This document shows positions 32,499 through 47,400 of a stretch of 64,000 bases of DNA, piece after piece. The stretch covers positions 1,921,914-1,985,913 of the forward strand of contig JAZAYU010000116.1 of the NCBI GenBank assembly GCA_038501625.1. Reading direction: 5' to 3'. The notes beneath the pieces are model-generated. The model made no database searches and was not told the origin of the DNA. It saw only the letters and a program-made list of their open reading frames with translations. Made by a program: the position numbers and the translations under genes. Each line of letters opens with the position of its first letter. The first letter of the stretch is position 1. This DNA comes from Corbicula japonica (lineage: Eukaryota > Mollusca > Bivalvia > Venerida > Cyrenidae).

Positions 32499-35400
32499 CT
32501 GCAACAAGTTTTAGCTTTCCAAAAAGCTAGTCGGTCATTAGCAAATAAATTAAAAGAATAAGTAGGTATGTATTCGTTCATGTATTTACTTTTGGACCAA
32601 TGTAAGTCAATGATATGGCCAGTTTTCTGTCGATCAAAGTCACACAGACTGTATCTGACAACCTATTTGTGAATTTAGTTGATGTTTCAAGTTTCAAGTT
32701 TATTTCCATTTACATTTCTCTGTATGTACAAACATAAACAAGAGAACATATAAACATTGTACAATTCTGTTACTTTAAAGCATGCAAACAAAGTTGAACG
32801 GCTGATGTTTGATTTATTGAAACATGAAGAATACGTGTACGGGCTAAAGGCATCAATATAAATAATCATGTCTCTAGTAGACGTAATTTATTTTTTTTTC
32901 AGGACGTGTTGAAATAATTACGTTGTTTAAGCACCAGAGAATCTGATGAATATGTTACATTAACGCGAATGCTCAAAGAGGTACCATAGAACTTTCCACA
33001 GTTGATACTTATTTGTACATTGAGAGAAAAGCCACGCTTATAATATTCAGTATTCATTACCAACATTCATAAAATGTAGTTTTAGTTGGTTCAGCAGATC
33101 TCGTCAAACTTGAAGTTGACGAGCGTTAAAAGACAGTAAACAATAAACTAGGATGCTGATGCATTTATTACTTTCACTTAAGCTTTATGCTGCTATTATC
33201 TTTTGTTTTTGTTTGAACGATTTTCTGTAAAACTATTAAAGGAACTCAAGAAGCACTATTTGTATTTAAATTAATCTATCATCATAAAAATTGTCGTTAT
33301 GCCACTGTTCTGAAAACAACTTTTTCTTTACTTTAAAGGCTGGTTTTGCATTCCTTGCAGTATATTCTAGTAGATCGCCATTACATAGAAATGATAGTGC
33401 ATGTGTTGTCTACCTTACTGTACTTGTCAAAATAATGTTATCGTTTAGTATCCCAAGAACAAAATCAGATCCGTTATATTGCATGTGTATGGGGAAGCAG
33501 TCATTGGGGTCACGGGAATCCCCGGAAATCTTTTACAAGTAAAACTCAATTTGGATTGCAACTGCGACGAGTCCAACCGTTCACTATAGACCCCAAGAAG
33601 AGAACGCATAGATATATGCGGTTTTGAGAGGGAATATGGGAATCAAAGTAAATCAATTCGTATTTCGTTAATAATGCATATATTCAAGGGCAAGTTTTGA
33701 ACTTTATGGCGGCGAAAGTTTTGTAACATAAATTAAATAGTTAAAGTTTAAATGATAAAAATACAGAAGCACGTATAGAATGGTTACCAAGTTTCTATTT
33801 CAAAACACTTTGAAAACCACCGAAGACGAAAAATGTGAAAATATTACAGGCTCGGTTTCATTGAGCCTGTTAAAGACTTTAAAACATATCAAAAACATAA
33901 AATACCGCATCGTAATTAGAGCTCCAACTTGGATATCAAAAGGACAGGGAAATAGATAGATCTAAAAAACATGGCAGTTTTTGTGCAACAAGCTCAAAAC
34001 GAGGCACTTTTATGCAAATCTTTGAGAAAGAGCATAATACATGTATATAAATGTCCCTCTAAATGAGTAATTGCGAATAAAAGATAAAATGTAATGTTCA
34101 TAACTAATGAAGACATGGGTAGTCATCAAACCAACTAGGTTTAAACTCTCGCATCTCAGGTTATTTCAATAGTGCGCTCGTGAAATGCAAAAGTGTGTAA
34201 TTATGGATTGAAATTATATTTCAACAAACTTGACTAACTAAGTACTTGTAACTTAAGTAACGTGTCGCCATTTATCCTATAAATTGATATCAGCCAAGTT
34301 CAATAAACAAAATCATTATTGATGCTTTCACGCTGTATGTGTAATCATAACCTCATGTGGCCATCCTAGTCGTTTATCTCTCTCGTCCGCAGCTTATTGG
34401 TCGTATTGATGACTGTCTTTTAGCGTAGCGCCGCCTAATTGACTACACTTATGATATTAGATAAAAATATTGCCCATGCTGATCTCCTATGTTTACTTTA
34501 AACAATGGCCATGTCACATTCGCTAAACCTCCGGTATCTTCTGATAACATCACCAAATTTGCACTGGAAATCGCAAACAAATGGCAAAATCGCTGATCCC
34601 CCCCCTTTTTTTTACTTTAAACAATGATCACCTCACTTCGCTAAACTTCCGTTAACTTCTGAGAACATTCGCAACATTTGCACTGGAAAGCGCAAAAAGC
34701 AAAATCTCGCTTTAAAAGACAATATTTTGACAATTCAGCAAGTTCTGAGCATTCGTTTCTTCCTAAATGCTTGTTGAAAACATCCCCTCGTTTACTATAA
34801 GCCTCTTCCGTTTCACGACCGTATGTTTGGTGATTTATACCACAAGAAAGAAATTTTTAAAATTAACACTTGGGTAGAAGTGTTCATCAATTTTCAAAGT
34901 CAATGCATGGACATGAGTTTTTTTTGAAACCCGCATAATGTGATCTAACATGGCATAAACTGAAATTGACATCATTAAAACTAACAAACAAAAACAGGAA
35001 AATGTGCGAGAACCACCAATATTACATGTTAAAGTTCAGCATTCTAACGAAATTGTTGAAGATCAGAATAGTAAATTTAATAATTTGAGTCCCTGTCAGG
35101 CTGCTCATCCCCCCACCCTAGGATAGTGACGAAATTTTGTTGTTGAACTACTGCACCAAACTGAAATATTTTTAGATACTGGTTTTTTGCCATAAAATAA
35201 GATAATGGTTACATTTCAGTACTATGCCAAGAAGTTCACCAACATAAATACCAGAAATAGTGTTATTTTTCAGTAAATTATAAATATTGCTTGTTGTTGA
35301 CTGATCTAAAAACTAGGAAAACTTAGTTGAACTATGAAGTATGGCTTATTAAGACCATTAGGAGTTCTTTAGACTTCAAAAGATATAATAAACATGCAAT

Positions 35401-38400
35401 TATGTAACACTTTTTATAAAAACCTATCATGTTTCTGTTCCGACATCCAATCTCACTCGTTTGGCAGATTCTTAGACTCTTTCTCCGTCGTTATCAGAAA
35501 ATAAACGACTGTTGTAAACCAAAAAAACTAAAGGCCTCTGATTGGCTTCTGGATTACGTCAAGCCTGTTCTCTGTATCTATTTAAAAAAAAAATTCTCAA
35601 GCTTCTTATCAACTAAGCCTATTGCTCATTACAATAATTCAACATAACACTTGATTAAAGAGTAAATATAAACCATTTGTAAAAAAGAAAAGAAGAGGTA
35701 CAGCTTATACTGTATTAAACCAGCACCTAGAAGGTGTAAACGTCGCCCTGAACGACAGGATATGGCAAACAGTGTGCAGTATTTGTGCAACTCGAATGGT
35801 TAACATTTAAACCCCCGACGCACTACGCCAGCAGTGGTTACAAGCGTCGCAACAATACAGATACAGATGTCATCATAATATGCATTCCAAACATATGAAT
35901 GGCAATAAATCAGTGACCGACATTTAAGTGACATCAAATTGCTATCAGCAACTCTGCTGTGATAACGGTAAACATACATTTTGTAATATGACTCCGAGTT
36001 CGTTGTATTTTTAAATCTAACACCAACTGGTGTTGTTAATCTCCAGCAGCAGTATGTACTTTACTTGCAAGCTTGGGGAATACCGCCTATTTTAAACCTC
36101 GAGGAAAGATAACTGAAGCTCGCTAAAGATTCTCTGGCGACTATAATCGCCAGACAAAATTGGTTTACTACTGTCGCTGTCTGCTGAAAGTACAGACATG
36201 CGCAGTGAAACAGTCAAGCAGATTCTGTGGAAGAGTTGCGGAATTTGATTCTGGCACAGTTCCGACTGCCCAATCGAGCACGCCCGGATATTCATTAGTC
36301 TCTAAGAAAAACATAAACGATGTCTTGCTTTTGACTAACAAAATCAATATAACGGTTTGAATCTATTTCATATATGGGATCATCCTGAACAGTTGTTTGA
36401 ATCAAATAACGTAACAGTTCAATTTATACACAAATAATATTTTGCTATGAAGGTTTTCATCACGTGACTTTCTAAAAAAAGACGCATAACATTTTTTCTA
36501 CACCCTGTAGAAAATACAACACACGTATGTTTATATAATTTAACATGTCGTTATATATCGGCTCAATTTCTGACTTGATGTTACTACAACGTCCAGATAT
36601 TGTTTCATCAACATTTAGAAGACTTTTCTTGCAAATAGGGGGAACGGAATAGCATTCCCAAGCTCTAGACGGGCGGCTTTGTCTAAAGTGACCACGTCCG
36701 GTGCCGCTGTTAACCGGTGTTACCCTTCAAAGTTCAAGTTTGGTCCATTATAATATGTCGGTCATCCTGATGACCGACAACAAATTATGAATTAATTTTG
36801 CGTTACGTTTAATTATTAAAATGCTTTTACCTTTTCCTCCATAGACACACCTTCATTGCGTGGGCAAACAGTGTTAATCCAGATCAGCCGGCACATCCTT
36901 GCCGTCTGATCAGGATCTGCACTGGTTGCATTTTGGCCAGAAATAACCTAACGAATCAAAAAGCAAACAGTTTAGATCCTGATCAGACAGCCAGATGTGC
37001 CAGCTGATCTGGATCTACACTGGTCACCCATGCAATAAAGATGTGTCTGTGGAGGAAAGGGACAAATGCATTAAGTTGAAACTTATCAAAACTGAATCAG
37101 TAAGATATTGTGCTTTTTATCAGTGCAGAAAGTTCCAAGAATCCAGACCAGATGAATTTCCGAGTTGCCAGGTAACAAAGGTTTGTGCGCCAACAATTCT
37201 TCCAGAATACATCCGGCTGACCTAGAATAGTACAAACCAGTACATGTTATTAGTCAATACAGTATACAGGGATATCATTTCTTTGGGCGCAAGTTTTATT
37301 TTCGTGCCAGGACCTATCATTTTTGTTTTATTTTAGGGTTTTACTTACACTTGTCTGTCATGACATAAAAGTCGTATTTATAAAATCCATGGCGTAAAGT
37401 GTTATACATATTTTAAAGCAAAATACCGTACTGTAAAATTCCTTTAAAATGCTGTAATAAATGTCCCCACCACCCCCATGTTAATTTTTGTACGGAATAA
37501 TCAGTTAATCCATGTTTATTATCCAATATCCTTCAAAACCTTAAAGTACAATAAAAATGATTAAAATAAATAATAAAAAATAATAATAAAAATGTAACAC
37601 CCCCAGGGACGATTCAAACGAATTTTATGGTTACCATTGTTTTTCTTACCACATATCAATACCGGTGGTCTGTGTTTTGGATCCAAGCAACAATTCTGGG
37701 GCACTATACCTGAAGCAGTGCACAAGAGTTTAGAACTTCAAGAATTTTTTTTTCAATTTAACTTTTCATGTTTACAGAAACAGCAATTTTATTATTTTTT
37801 AAAAACGATATTTACTGAGTTTATAAGTTTTGGTTCATAAGCAAATTTGCTGACTTTTTCAATAATAAGTAAACTAGGAAAGTTTTAAAATTTCAGTAAT
37901 ATATGGGACTTAATTTTCTAACCAAATGCTTCAAATGAATCAATAAATTCTAAATTCAAGTCAATCTGATTAAAATCATCTCCTGAAAACCACGTTCTTG
38001 GTGCATAGCAAACTTTGAGTAATATATTCAATTGATTGTGCTTAAAGAATACATAGCTACTGGCACTGCGGCATGTGAGTGCTAGCAACATGTGGAAACC
38101 AGTCTCAAATCTTAAGCATCTGATTGGCTGAAATGACGACCAGTCACCATTTCAGTCAATCAGATGCTTGAGATTTGAGACTGGTTTTGTCGTTTAACCC
38201 TTTCCTCCAAAGATACACCTTAATTGCGTGGGCGAACAGGATCCAGATCAGCCGGCATAGCCAGAAATACCCACATAAACCAAAAAGGGACCAGTTTATA
38301 CCATTATCAGACGGGACGGATGTGCCGGCTGATTGAGACCTAAACCTTTCGCCCAAGTAATAAAGGTTTCTGTATGGAGGACAGGATTAATGACAAAATT

Positions 38401-41400
38401 TCCAGCAAAACTGACATTTTGCACTGATGTCAAAACTATCATGCCAAATCCTTTGCTCCAAGGGATGTAGCTTAAATCACAAAGCTGACCAGTGTAGATC
38501 CAGATCAGTCAGCACAACCATGCCATCTGATCAGGATCTAAACTGTTTACTTTAAGATTCATAGAGGTTATATCTGATCAGCAAGCCAAAAAAGATCAAG
38601 ATAAGAAGGCAAGAATGAGCTCGCTGATCCATATCTACACTGGTCACCTATGTGATAAAAGTTGTATCCCTGGAGTAATGACAAGCAGTATCGTAACATG
38701 AAAATGTTCACCATAAACCTTCCACACAGGCAATGCATTTAAGAGAAACTTATGAAACTCCCGATTATTTATCACAGCTTCTTCCCACATGTTCACCCTA
38801 AGCCTTCTATTGATAGGCAATAAATTAGGTGAACATTACGAAATACCCCATATTTAACACTGCTATTCCCCTTCAACACTCGAAAAGAAATGCATATTTC
38901 ATTAAAAAACACACATTTTAATTCTCTTCGCACTTACCATAATGTAACAACAATGGGTGTCATTGGTTTACTGGGTAGTTCAAACTTTCTCGCCAAACCA
39001 AATTCAGCTAAAAAGAAACAATATATATTTATTTTTTAATTATAATTACATTTGGATTACTTTTTAGAAAGACTGACAATTACAAATAGATTACAGATTG
39101 CAGTTATTCAAAAGGAGTTACATCATATGATGGGTCAAATGTTGAGTCAAGGTCATGCATACACTGTTAATTCTATGTTTATAAATTGTGTTTTTTTCCG
39201 ATTGACATATTTGAGTTGAATTCTGCAGATAATAAGACAGCTTCATTTTTATTCAAGCCTTTCTGAAAAAATACCGAAATCTTATGTTCTTGACTTTTGT
39301 ATTTTACTTAGAAAATAAAATAAATAATAAATATAACTATTAACAGTGAAAACATTAAAAAAACAACAACAACAAACCAACAAATCTGAGTTTCATTAAA
39401 CATTAATTTAAAAATTCTGTTATGCTCTTATTATCTCCCTTCATTAAATTTCAAAAATGAGGATTCATATGAGAATATTTATTTCTTGTTATTGCCATAA
39501 ATTTGTTAAATTTTAAAACAGAGAAAGTGAATTTTTATTTTCTGTTTATCTCCTTTGATAAATTTCATAATAGAGGAAGTGAATGTTGGTATCTTGTTAT
39601 ATTCCTTTATTAAATTTCAACAGAGGAAAAGGGAACTTTGAAAGCCACCGAACTCTACAAATATGAAAACATTGCAGGCTCGGTTTGACAAAGCCTGTTC
39701 ATAGGCAGTAATGGAAATACATATTCTTGCATACCAGATCAGGTCATCCGGTGTTTTCACCCGTGTAAGAAATTTTGATTCTACACCCCCTTGTAGAATG
39801 AGTTACACGCCTTATATTATGTCACGACGTCTTACGCAGTTATGAATGAATGATGGGATGTCTCATATATCACTCCGCTACTCATATATAACTCAAAATG
39901 CGCAAAATAAATACGTTATGCCAGAAAAAGTATCATTCACTTATGCTGGGTTAAGATCGCGTGATCCGGCTCAGAGCCTCGTTACTGCCCTTGTGCATAT
40001 TTCACTCGGGCCGGATCACGCGATCTTTACCCAACACACGTGAATGATACTTATAATGATGCCCACGCCGCCTAGCCCCGGGTTAAGCACAACTCAATAT
40101 TTACATCTATAAACAGTACAATTTTGATCAATTCCAAACAATGTTACGCATACAGAAAAAAATGTAGAAAGTGAATTTTGATTTCTCGTTATCTCCCTTT
40201 GTTTAATTTCAAAACCGAGGATGCAAATTTTAATTACTCTTCATCTTCCTTTGTTAAATTTCAAACAACTAATGGGAAGTTAATTTCTTGTTATTTCCCT
40301 TCATAAAATTCCAGGAAAAAACAGAGGAAGATAAAATTAAATGAAGTGGAGAATAAATAGGATTGAAGAAAAATATAAATGGATTGGAGAAAAAGAAAAA
40401 AAGAAAAGCCATTCTAATATCTAAAATACCAGGTTTGTTTGATTTTTAAAGAAAATAATTTCATTAAATTCTCAATAAAGAAAAAAAGATAAATAGCCTC
40501 ATTACATTTAAAACTTTATTTCTGTTTCATTTTTGTTGTTTATAATTCAATCGAATTTAAAAAGAAAACAAAAAAAACATGTAGATAAATTGCATGGGAC
40601 GTTTTTCCTAAGAAACTTTCGAAAAACAAAGGCACAAAAAGATTTAATTCGGCATTTTTCTTGTAATCAACCTAAGTTAAATTCCAAAATAGATGAAATC
40701 AATTTCAATTTCTTGTTATCTTTGTTAAATTTCAAAAACAATATCGGAAGTGAATTTAGATTCTTGTTAACTCCCTTTATTCAATTTCAAAACAGTGTAT
40801 CTGAGTTTTGATTTATTTTTATCTCCCTTTGTAAAGTTTCAAAACAGTATTTAATTTAGTGAGTTTTGACGTCTTGTTATCTCTCTTTCTTCAATTTCAA
40901 AGTAGTGTAAGTGAGTTTTGATTTCTTGTTATCTCCCTTTGTTAGATTTCAAAATCGAGGATGCAAATTTTAATTTATCATTATCTTCTTTTTTTAAACT
41001 TCAAACAACTAAGGGGAAGTTAATTTCTTGTTATAGCCCTTCGTAAAATTCCAGAAAAAAAAACAGAGGAAGCTAAATGTATCAGAGAAAAAGATAAATG
41101 GATTGGAGAAAAAGAAAAAATCGAAGTCTTTCTAACATCTCAAATACCAGGTTTGTTTGAATTTATATAAGTATTTGATAAAATTCACTAAAAAGAAAGA
41201 GATTGATAGCTTCCTTACATTTCACAAAAACTATCTTTTTTAAACGTTCTTTCTGATCATTTTTTTATAATTCAAAAATAAAAAAATGCTTAATTGCAAG
41301 GGACTGTTTCCTAAGAAACTTTTGAAAACATAGGCAAAACATGATATAATTTGGCATTTGTTCAAGACAAAAAATTTCTTAAAATTTGTTTATTTGTATT

Positions 41401-44400
41401 TTACAAGTTTGTACACGTGCCAACTTTCACAAGGCTGTGCACGGTGTTGATACCCTATGTGTGCTGTTTATTATTAACCCTTTCCTCCATAGATACACCT
41501 TTATTGCATGGGCGAACAGTTTAGATTCAGATCAGCCGGCACATCCGTGCCATCTGATCAGGATCTAAACTGTTCGCTCTTTGATTTGTTTGGTTATTTC
41601 TGACCAAAATGCGACAAGTGCAGATCCTGTTCAGACAGCATGGATGTGACGGCTGATCTGGATCTACACTGGTCGCACAGGAGAAAAAATGCGTATATAT
41701 CCAGGTAGGGGTTAAAATGGATATACATAATGAATATTTCTGACAGGAATATTTCAATTTCTAATAGTTACAATAAATTACTTGGTTAAATATATGATCT
41801 CTTTTTTATATTTCTCCCTAACCTGATAAGTGTCTTAACTTGAAAACTGGTTAACAAGCAAACCATTAGTTGTGTTGATTTTAAGTGTTCTCTCAGGCAG
41901 TATATTTTTTCAAGCAGGGTAAAGAGAGGTATGATAACTTTAACTTGAATAAAAGTACTTGGTTGAAGGTTATAAATCTGAGATTGGAAACCAGTCTCAA
42001 ATCTCAAGCATCTGATTGGCTGAAATGGCGACCAGTCACCATTTCAGCCAATCAGATGCTTGAGATTTAAGACTGGTTTCTAATCTCAGTTTTATAACCT
42101 TGGTTACTGTAATTGTCGTCTTTAAACTCTTTACTCTATAGATAAAACGTTATTGCATGGGGCTTTAATGTAATCCTGATGAGCTAGCAACCATGCCATC
42201 TGTGAAGGATCTTTATTGTTCGCTTTTAGATTAATGTGATTATTTTTAACCTCAAAGCGACCAGTGCAGATCATGATCAGATGGTTCAGAAATGCTTATC
42301 TAGAACTGGTCACACAAGGGAAAGAAACAATAATGTATTATTGATTTAAGTGTTAAACATGTTTTGGTAATATTTCATAACATATATCATAATTTTTTTC
42401 AGAATGTTCCAGTCACCAGACCATAATAACAACCTGTCCATGAGGCCGTCTGCAGTCCTTCATGACATAGGAGTGACAGAAAACATAGTAAAGAAGACAA
42501 GGAGGGCGTGGATGATACAGGAGGCATTAGAAAATATACTAACATATAATTTCTTAATGGACGGAGAAATAAGATGCTGTTGCTTTGGTAGTCAGTCTGA
42601 AGCATCAACTACAATACACTTACAATCTGACACTGATACTCTATATTCTTATACAAATGTATATGTGATACAGGACTGGTTTGAGTGGCAGCCAAACAGG
42701 GAGTGGCAGTATCTGATGATACAAGATGAGACAACATCACCAGGCTATTGCCTGCTACAGTTGCTGAGAAATGATGCTCCTCTTCCTGCTGTGAATATCC
42801 CAAATAAAAACTTTATCACAGACAGAGTTGGCAGAGTGCTTCTAACAAATAAAGTAAGTTTATTCAACTTTCCCAAAGAAATGCAAGAAGAAATAAGTAG
42901 AAATGGTCCTGCTGTAACACGTGTTGTACCTGGTTGCTTTGAAAGGGACAATGTGTATGCTTTACACTGTCGGTCCTGGCCAAGAGAAGCTGGTCCATGG
43001 TTACATCTGCAAAATGTGAGTGGCTGGCCAACTGAAGATATGAAAAGCTATTCAGCACAACAAGGTTGTTTTGTTGTCCCTGTTGGCAGCAAAACATGCA
43101 ACAATGTGGATCTGGAGTGGAGAATATCCACATCCTTAGCTGAAAGATGTCTGATGTACAACATCAACATCACACAGATAAGATGCTACATGCTGATGAA
43201 AATGATTATTAAAACATTTCTGCAGCCTAAATGTGGAAAGGCCATAACCAGTTTTATGTGCAAGAATATTTTATTTTACTGTATAGCAGGTTCAACATCC
43301 AGATGTACATGGCATGAAGGTAGTTTACTGACATGGTTAAATAAGTGTTTGCAAACTTTATTCAACTGTATACTGACTGAAAACTGTCCTCATTTTGTGA
43401 CACCCAGAAATAATCTTCTTGCTGGTAAATTATCTCCAGAAGTGAAAACTCATCTTGTAGAGGTCATGTGTACATTGACTGGTAACATAGAGCACACTCT
43501 GTTGGGTATCCAGATCAATAATCTTGGTAACCGTCTACATGCAAAGTCAGGCTATATACTAATAGAAGATGATTTATCTACTGTCTATCAAATTTTCTGT
43601 AACATCCATATCACAGCTCGGGCATTGTTGAATATTTTAAATATCATTTACACAAAGAAATTTCAAAATGTTGGTGCAAATGATCAAAACCCTTTAAAGA
43701 TTGTCTCTAAGTTGTGTCAGTTATATGCAGTGGGCAGCGATACTGAGAAGGTTGCTATCAGTCTTCTTACACCATTGTTCTGTACCAGCATAGGATCCAT
43801 TAGAGCATCAGCAGATATCCATCATACCCGGGCTATATCTTCCGAAGCCTTCAGGTGGTTCTCTCTTGGTTCGAACTCAGATTTCTCCTCCGGTAGACTG
43901 AAATACGCATCAGCACTGTACTGTGCTGGAGATCTAGTAAGATGTGAAACGATCCTGACTGCTGTGAGAGGACAATTATCACAAACAAATGTTCTGACTG
44001 TATGTTTTTGCAACATGCATACACCCACATTGCATGAAGACGCTGTAAGAGACTTAGCAAAACTCTACTATGAGAATAATGAAGATGTGATAAAACACAA
44101 CCTGGCTTTCTGTGTCCAGTTTTTGCTTAGTGAGTTCAACTGTATACCTCGACAGCTGGTGTATGAACTGTTCCGCAGAGGATCGGCCACACAGAACAGT
44201 ATATGAAAACTTCTGGATGGACCGTGCAGTGGTAGACTCCCTACCATATCTTTTCTTCCTGCAGTACAAGGTGTACAGCCAGCTCCAAAGACTAGCAGAT
44301 AAACAAAGAGCTCTCTACGACCTTGATACAACAATCCATAACGACAAAAACCTTGGTCACCGCGAGACGGCGCTTAATCTACTGGGACAATGCATGGTGC

Positions 44401-47400
44401 AGGAGGGCAGACACCAAGAAGCCATGAAGTGCTATGTGACATCATTGAAAATTAGGAGACGAAACAATGCAGCAAACTGGCATCTGTGTATGCGGATGGC
44501 TCGTTTAATTCACAGGTAATCAAAATACCATATACATTGTAATTTCAAATACTCAATACAGTCAAACCTGTCTTTATCAGCCACCCTAGGGAGTGACAAA
44601 ATTAAATGTGGCTGCTGAAGACAGGTGGCTGTTTAAGACAGTAAAAAATTATAACAAAATGTCAGTTTAGGTCATATTCAAACTGGCTGTTAAATAAGGC
44701 AGGTGGTTGGTATTCGAAGGAGGCTGCTAAGGCAGGTTTCACTGAAGACGACTGACTCTTTAAATTAGTACAAATTACAAATTTAAGTAGATCTATTTTA
44801 CTTCAAGAAATTGACATTAAAAATATATAATTTGCTAAGTATTACTGTGGTATGGTTTAATTTCCAGGAGATGAATTTTCCCACAAAAGCCAAAAATGAT
44901 ATAGGCTGAAGGTTATAAAGCTGAGATTGGAAACCAGACTCAAATCTCAAGCATATGAATTGCTGAAATGGCGACCAATCGCCATTTCAGCCCATCAGAT
45001 GCTTGAGATTTGAGACTGGTTTCCATGCTCAGTTTTATAACCTTAGGCAATAGTCTGTTGTCCATAATTTTGCATTTTTCTATTAAAGCGTATCATTACA
45101 AAGTATGATGTTTTTCCTATTCTTTAAATTTGCCCATTGTCCCTAAAAAACAAAAAAATCGAAACATCTGCATAATATAATGATACCGCAATACTTTAAA
45201 AATGTTTATCTAATTATTGTTTCTTAAGTACTGTTACTATTTTTATGTTAAAACCAACTAGTGAAGGTTTCTTATTTATTGCAGGCAGGCAAACTAACAT
45301 ATGTATCCACATGGAATGAAAAAAAAGACCCCTATCAGGTAATGTTTACCTCCAAAAACTACACTATATGTTATTATCCCTACAAACAGCCAAGTCAGTA
45401 GTCACCTAGTAAGAGACGAATAATTATTGGAAATCTAACAAAGCTGGGAAACAAACCATCAACACCAGCATCATACTTTAACTTGTTATCCAAGTTGGCC
45501 CCCAGCTCCCTTATTTGTGAACTGTGGATTAGATTATCGGTATTCCTGAGCTTATGGAACTGAAAACTAAATTATGGCTGAAATAGCAGTTTATTGTAAC
45601 AGTTGTTGTTTATAAACTCTCAAAATCAGGTGCAAACTTTTCATTATTGTGTTTAACCCTTTCATCCATAATTAAATATTACGCGTTTTTACGCATGTGC
45701 GACCAGTGTAGATCCAGATCAGCCGACACATCAGTGCCGTCTGATCAGGAGTAGATCCAGATCAGTGGGCACATCCATGCCATCTGATTAGGATCTGCAT
45801 CAGTCGCATTTTGGTAAAAAATAACCTAACAAATCAAAAAGCGAACAGTTTAAATCCTGATCAGACGGCATGGATGTGAAGGCTGATCTGGATCTAAGCT
45901 GTTCGCCCTTGCAATCAAGGTGTATCTATAGAGGAAAGGGTTAATGAAAATTTACAAAATTAGTTCAGTGAAGCCTTGAGACCAATTATTTTGTGGATGA
46001 AGTTATTTTTAGTAAATCAATTTATGTACTGGGGTAAATTATTCAATTATGCAAAAGTACAAATAAAAAAATAATTTTACTAACAATTTGAAAAATTTTG
46101 CAATTTCATTGAACAAAATATAACTTTAACCACTAATTAGGGAGCGTCACGGGAAAAGGTACATTCAATTTTTGAAATGACATAATAAATTTGAGCAGAA
46201 GACATTATTTATTAATAATATGCATTTTGGGTAATCATACCATTTTATTGTCAAAAATTGTAACACATTCACATCGTGGTTATAAGAAATTGAGTTATAT
46301 TTGTAAATTCTTTCTTAATTTAGTAAAAACTAAACTATAACTAAAAATTACCGAATGCACATTTTCCCGTGACGTGCCCCAATCTATCAGTTGTCATTAT
46401 CAAGGCAACCATAAGTGTTTCAGCTGGTAGTGTTTTGATCTATGTGATTGTTTTAAATATTATTATATATCCTTCTTTATCTCAATTTAGTGCGTTTGAG
46501 TGTACTTAAATAGCTTTGTACTTGTGTAAATCACCAAACAATTAGGGCGCATCACGGGAAAAAGTACTTTCAGAAGTCAATTCTTGAAATGAAGTCATAA
46601 AGTTGAGCAGACGACATTACTCATTATGCATTTCGCTGTAAACATATCATTACATTGTCAAAATATAAAATTTGACAAAATCAAATTTTAAAAAGAAGAA
46701 AATAACAGATAATTTTAAGTTCTTTTCAAGTGTAGTAACAACTTTAAATGTTTAAAAAATATGACTGAAGACACATTTTCCCGTGGCGTGCCCCAATTTA
46801 AATTTATTTTTAAATTCCTAGTACTACTTTTCCCAGTCTGAAGAGGTATCTTCCTTCACCTTAAAACTGTTAATGTTTACCATATATACTCAACAATAAG
46901 TCGCAGAATTTTCCTTTCAAAAACACTTCTGAAAATGTCAATTCGACATATTGCCAAATACATACGGTACCCCAATAATCCACCCAGTCAGTGAGCAAGA
47001 ATCTAAAATAAAATACAAGTCCTCCTATTTGTTACAACTACACACTTCAGGCACTTAATCATTGTGAAATTCTAGCAAACACTCAATTATGAAGTGTCCT
47101 TTGAAAGAAATTTTAACAATAGAATCACATCAGCCGTACACGTACGGTTACGGATTTTGTTTTGGGTTAACTGCAACTTATAACCAATCTGTTAACTGCT
47201 TAACCCTAAGAACAGTGAGATAACATAAAGTCTCTTTTAAAGCAGAATAAGATTATCAGTATTTATTTATTACAAGGAAACGAACACTAGAATGATTTAA
47301 TATTTGCAAGACAAAACTATTTATTTTACTAACATTTGTATTGGTAGTGTAACTAGTGGATACTAATTTGTCAAGTACCATCTTTGAACCAAATGATCAC

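Noticed and set aside
32900..33010. Minus-strand TATTCATCAGATT as the missing CDK10 SEIHQ exon
   Set aside because: Only four codons match. The surrounding frame does not continue with kinase sequence and lacks suitable splice sites.
33291..33542. 83-codon plus-strand ORF in the CDK10-like intron
   Set aside because: No domain, repeats or splice support. Length is within chance expectation for AT-rich DNA.
45283..45340. Small downstream exon of the Mab-21-like gene after TTTATTGCAG
   Set aside because: It has an acceptor and a donor, but the peptide does not resemble the family and the phase could not be decided.
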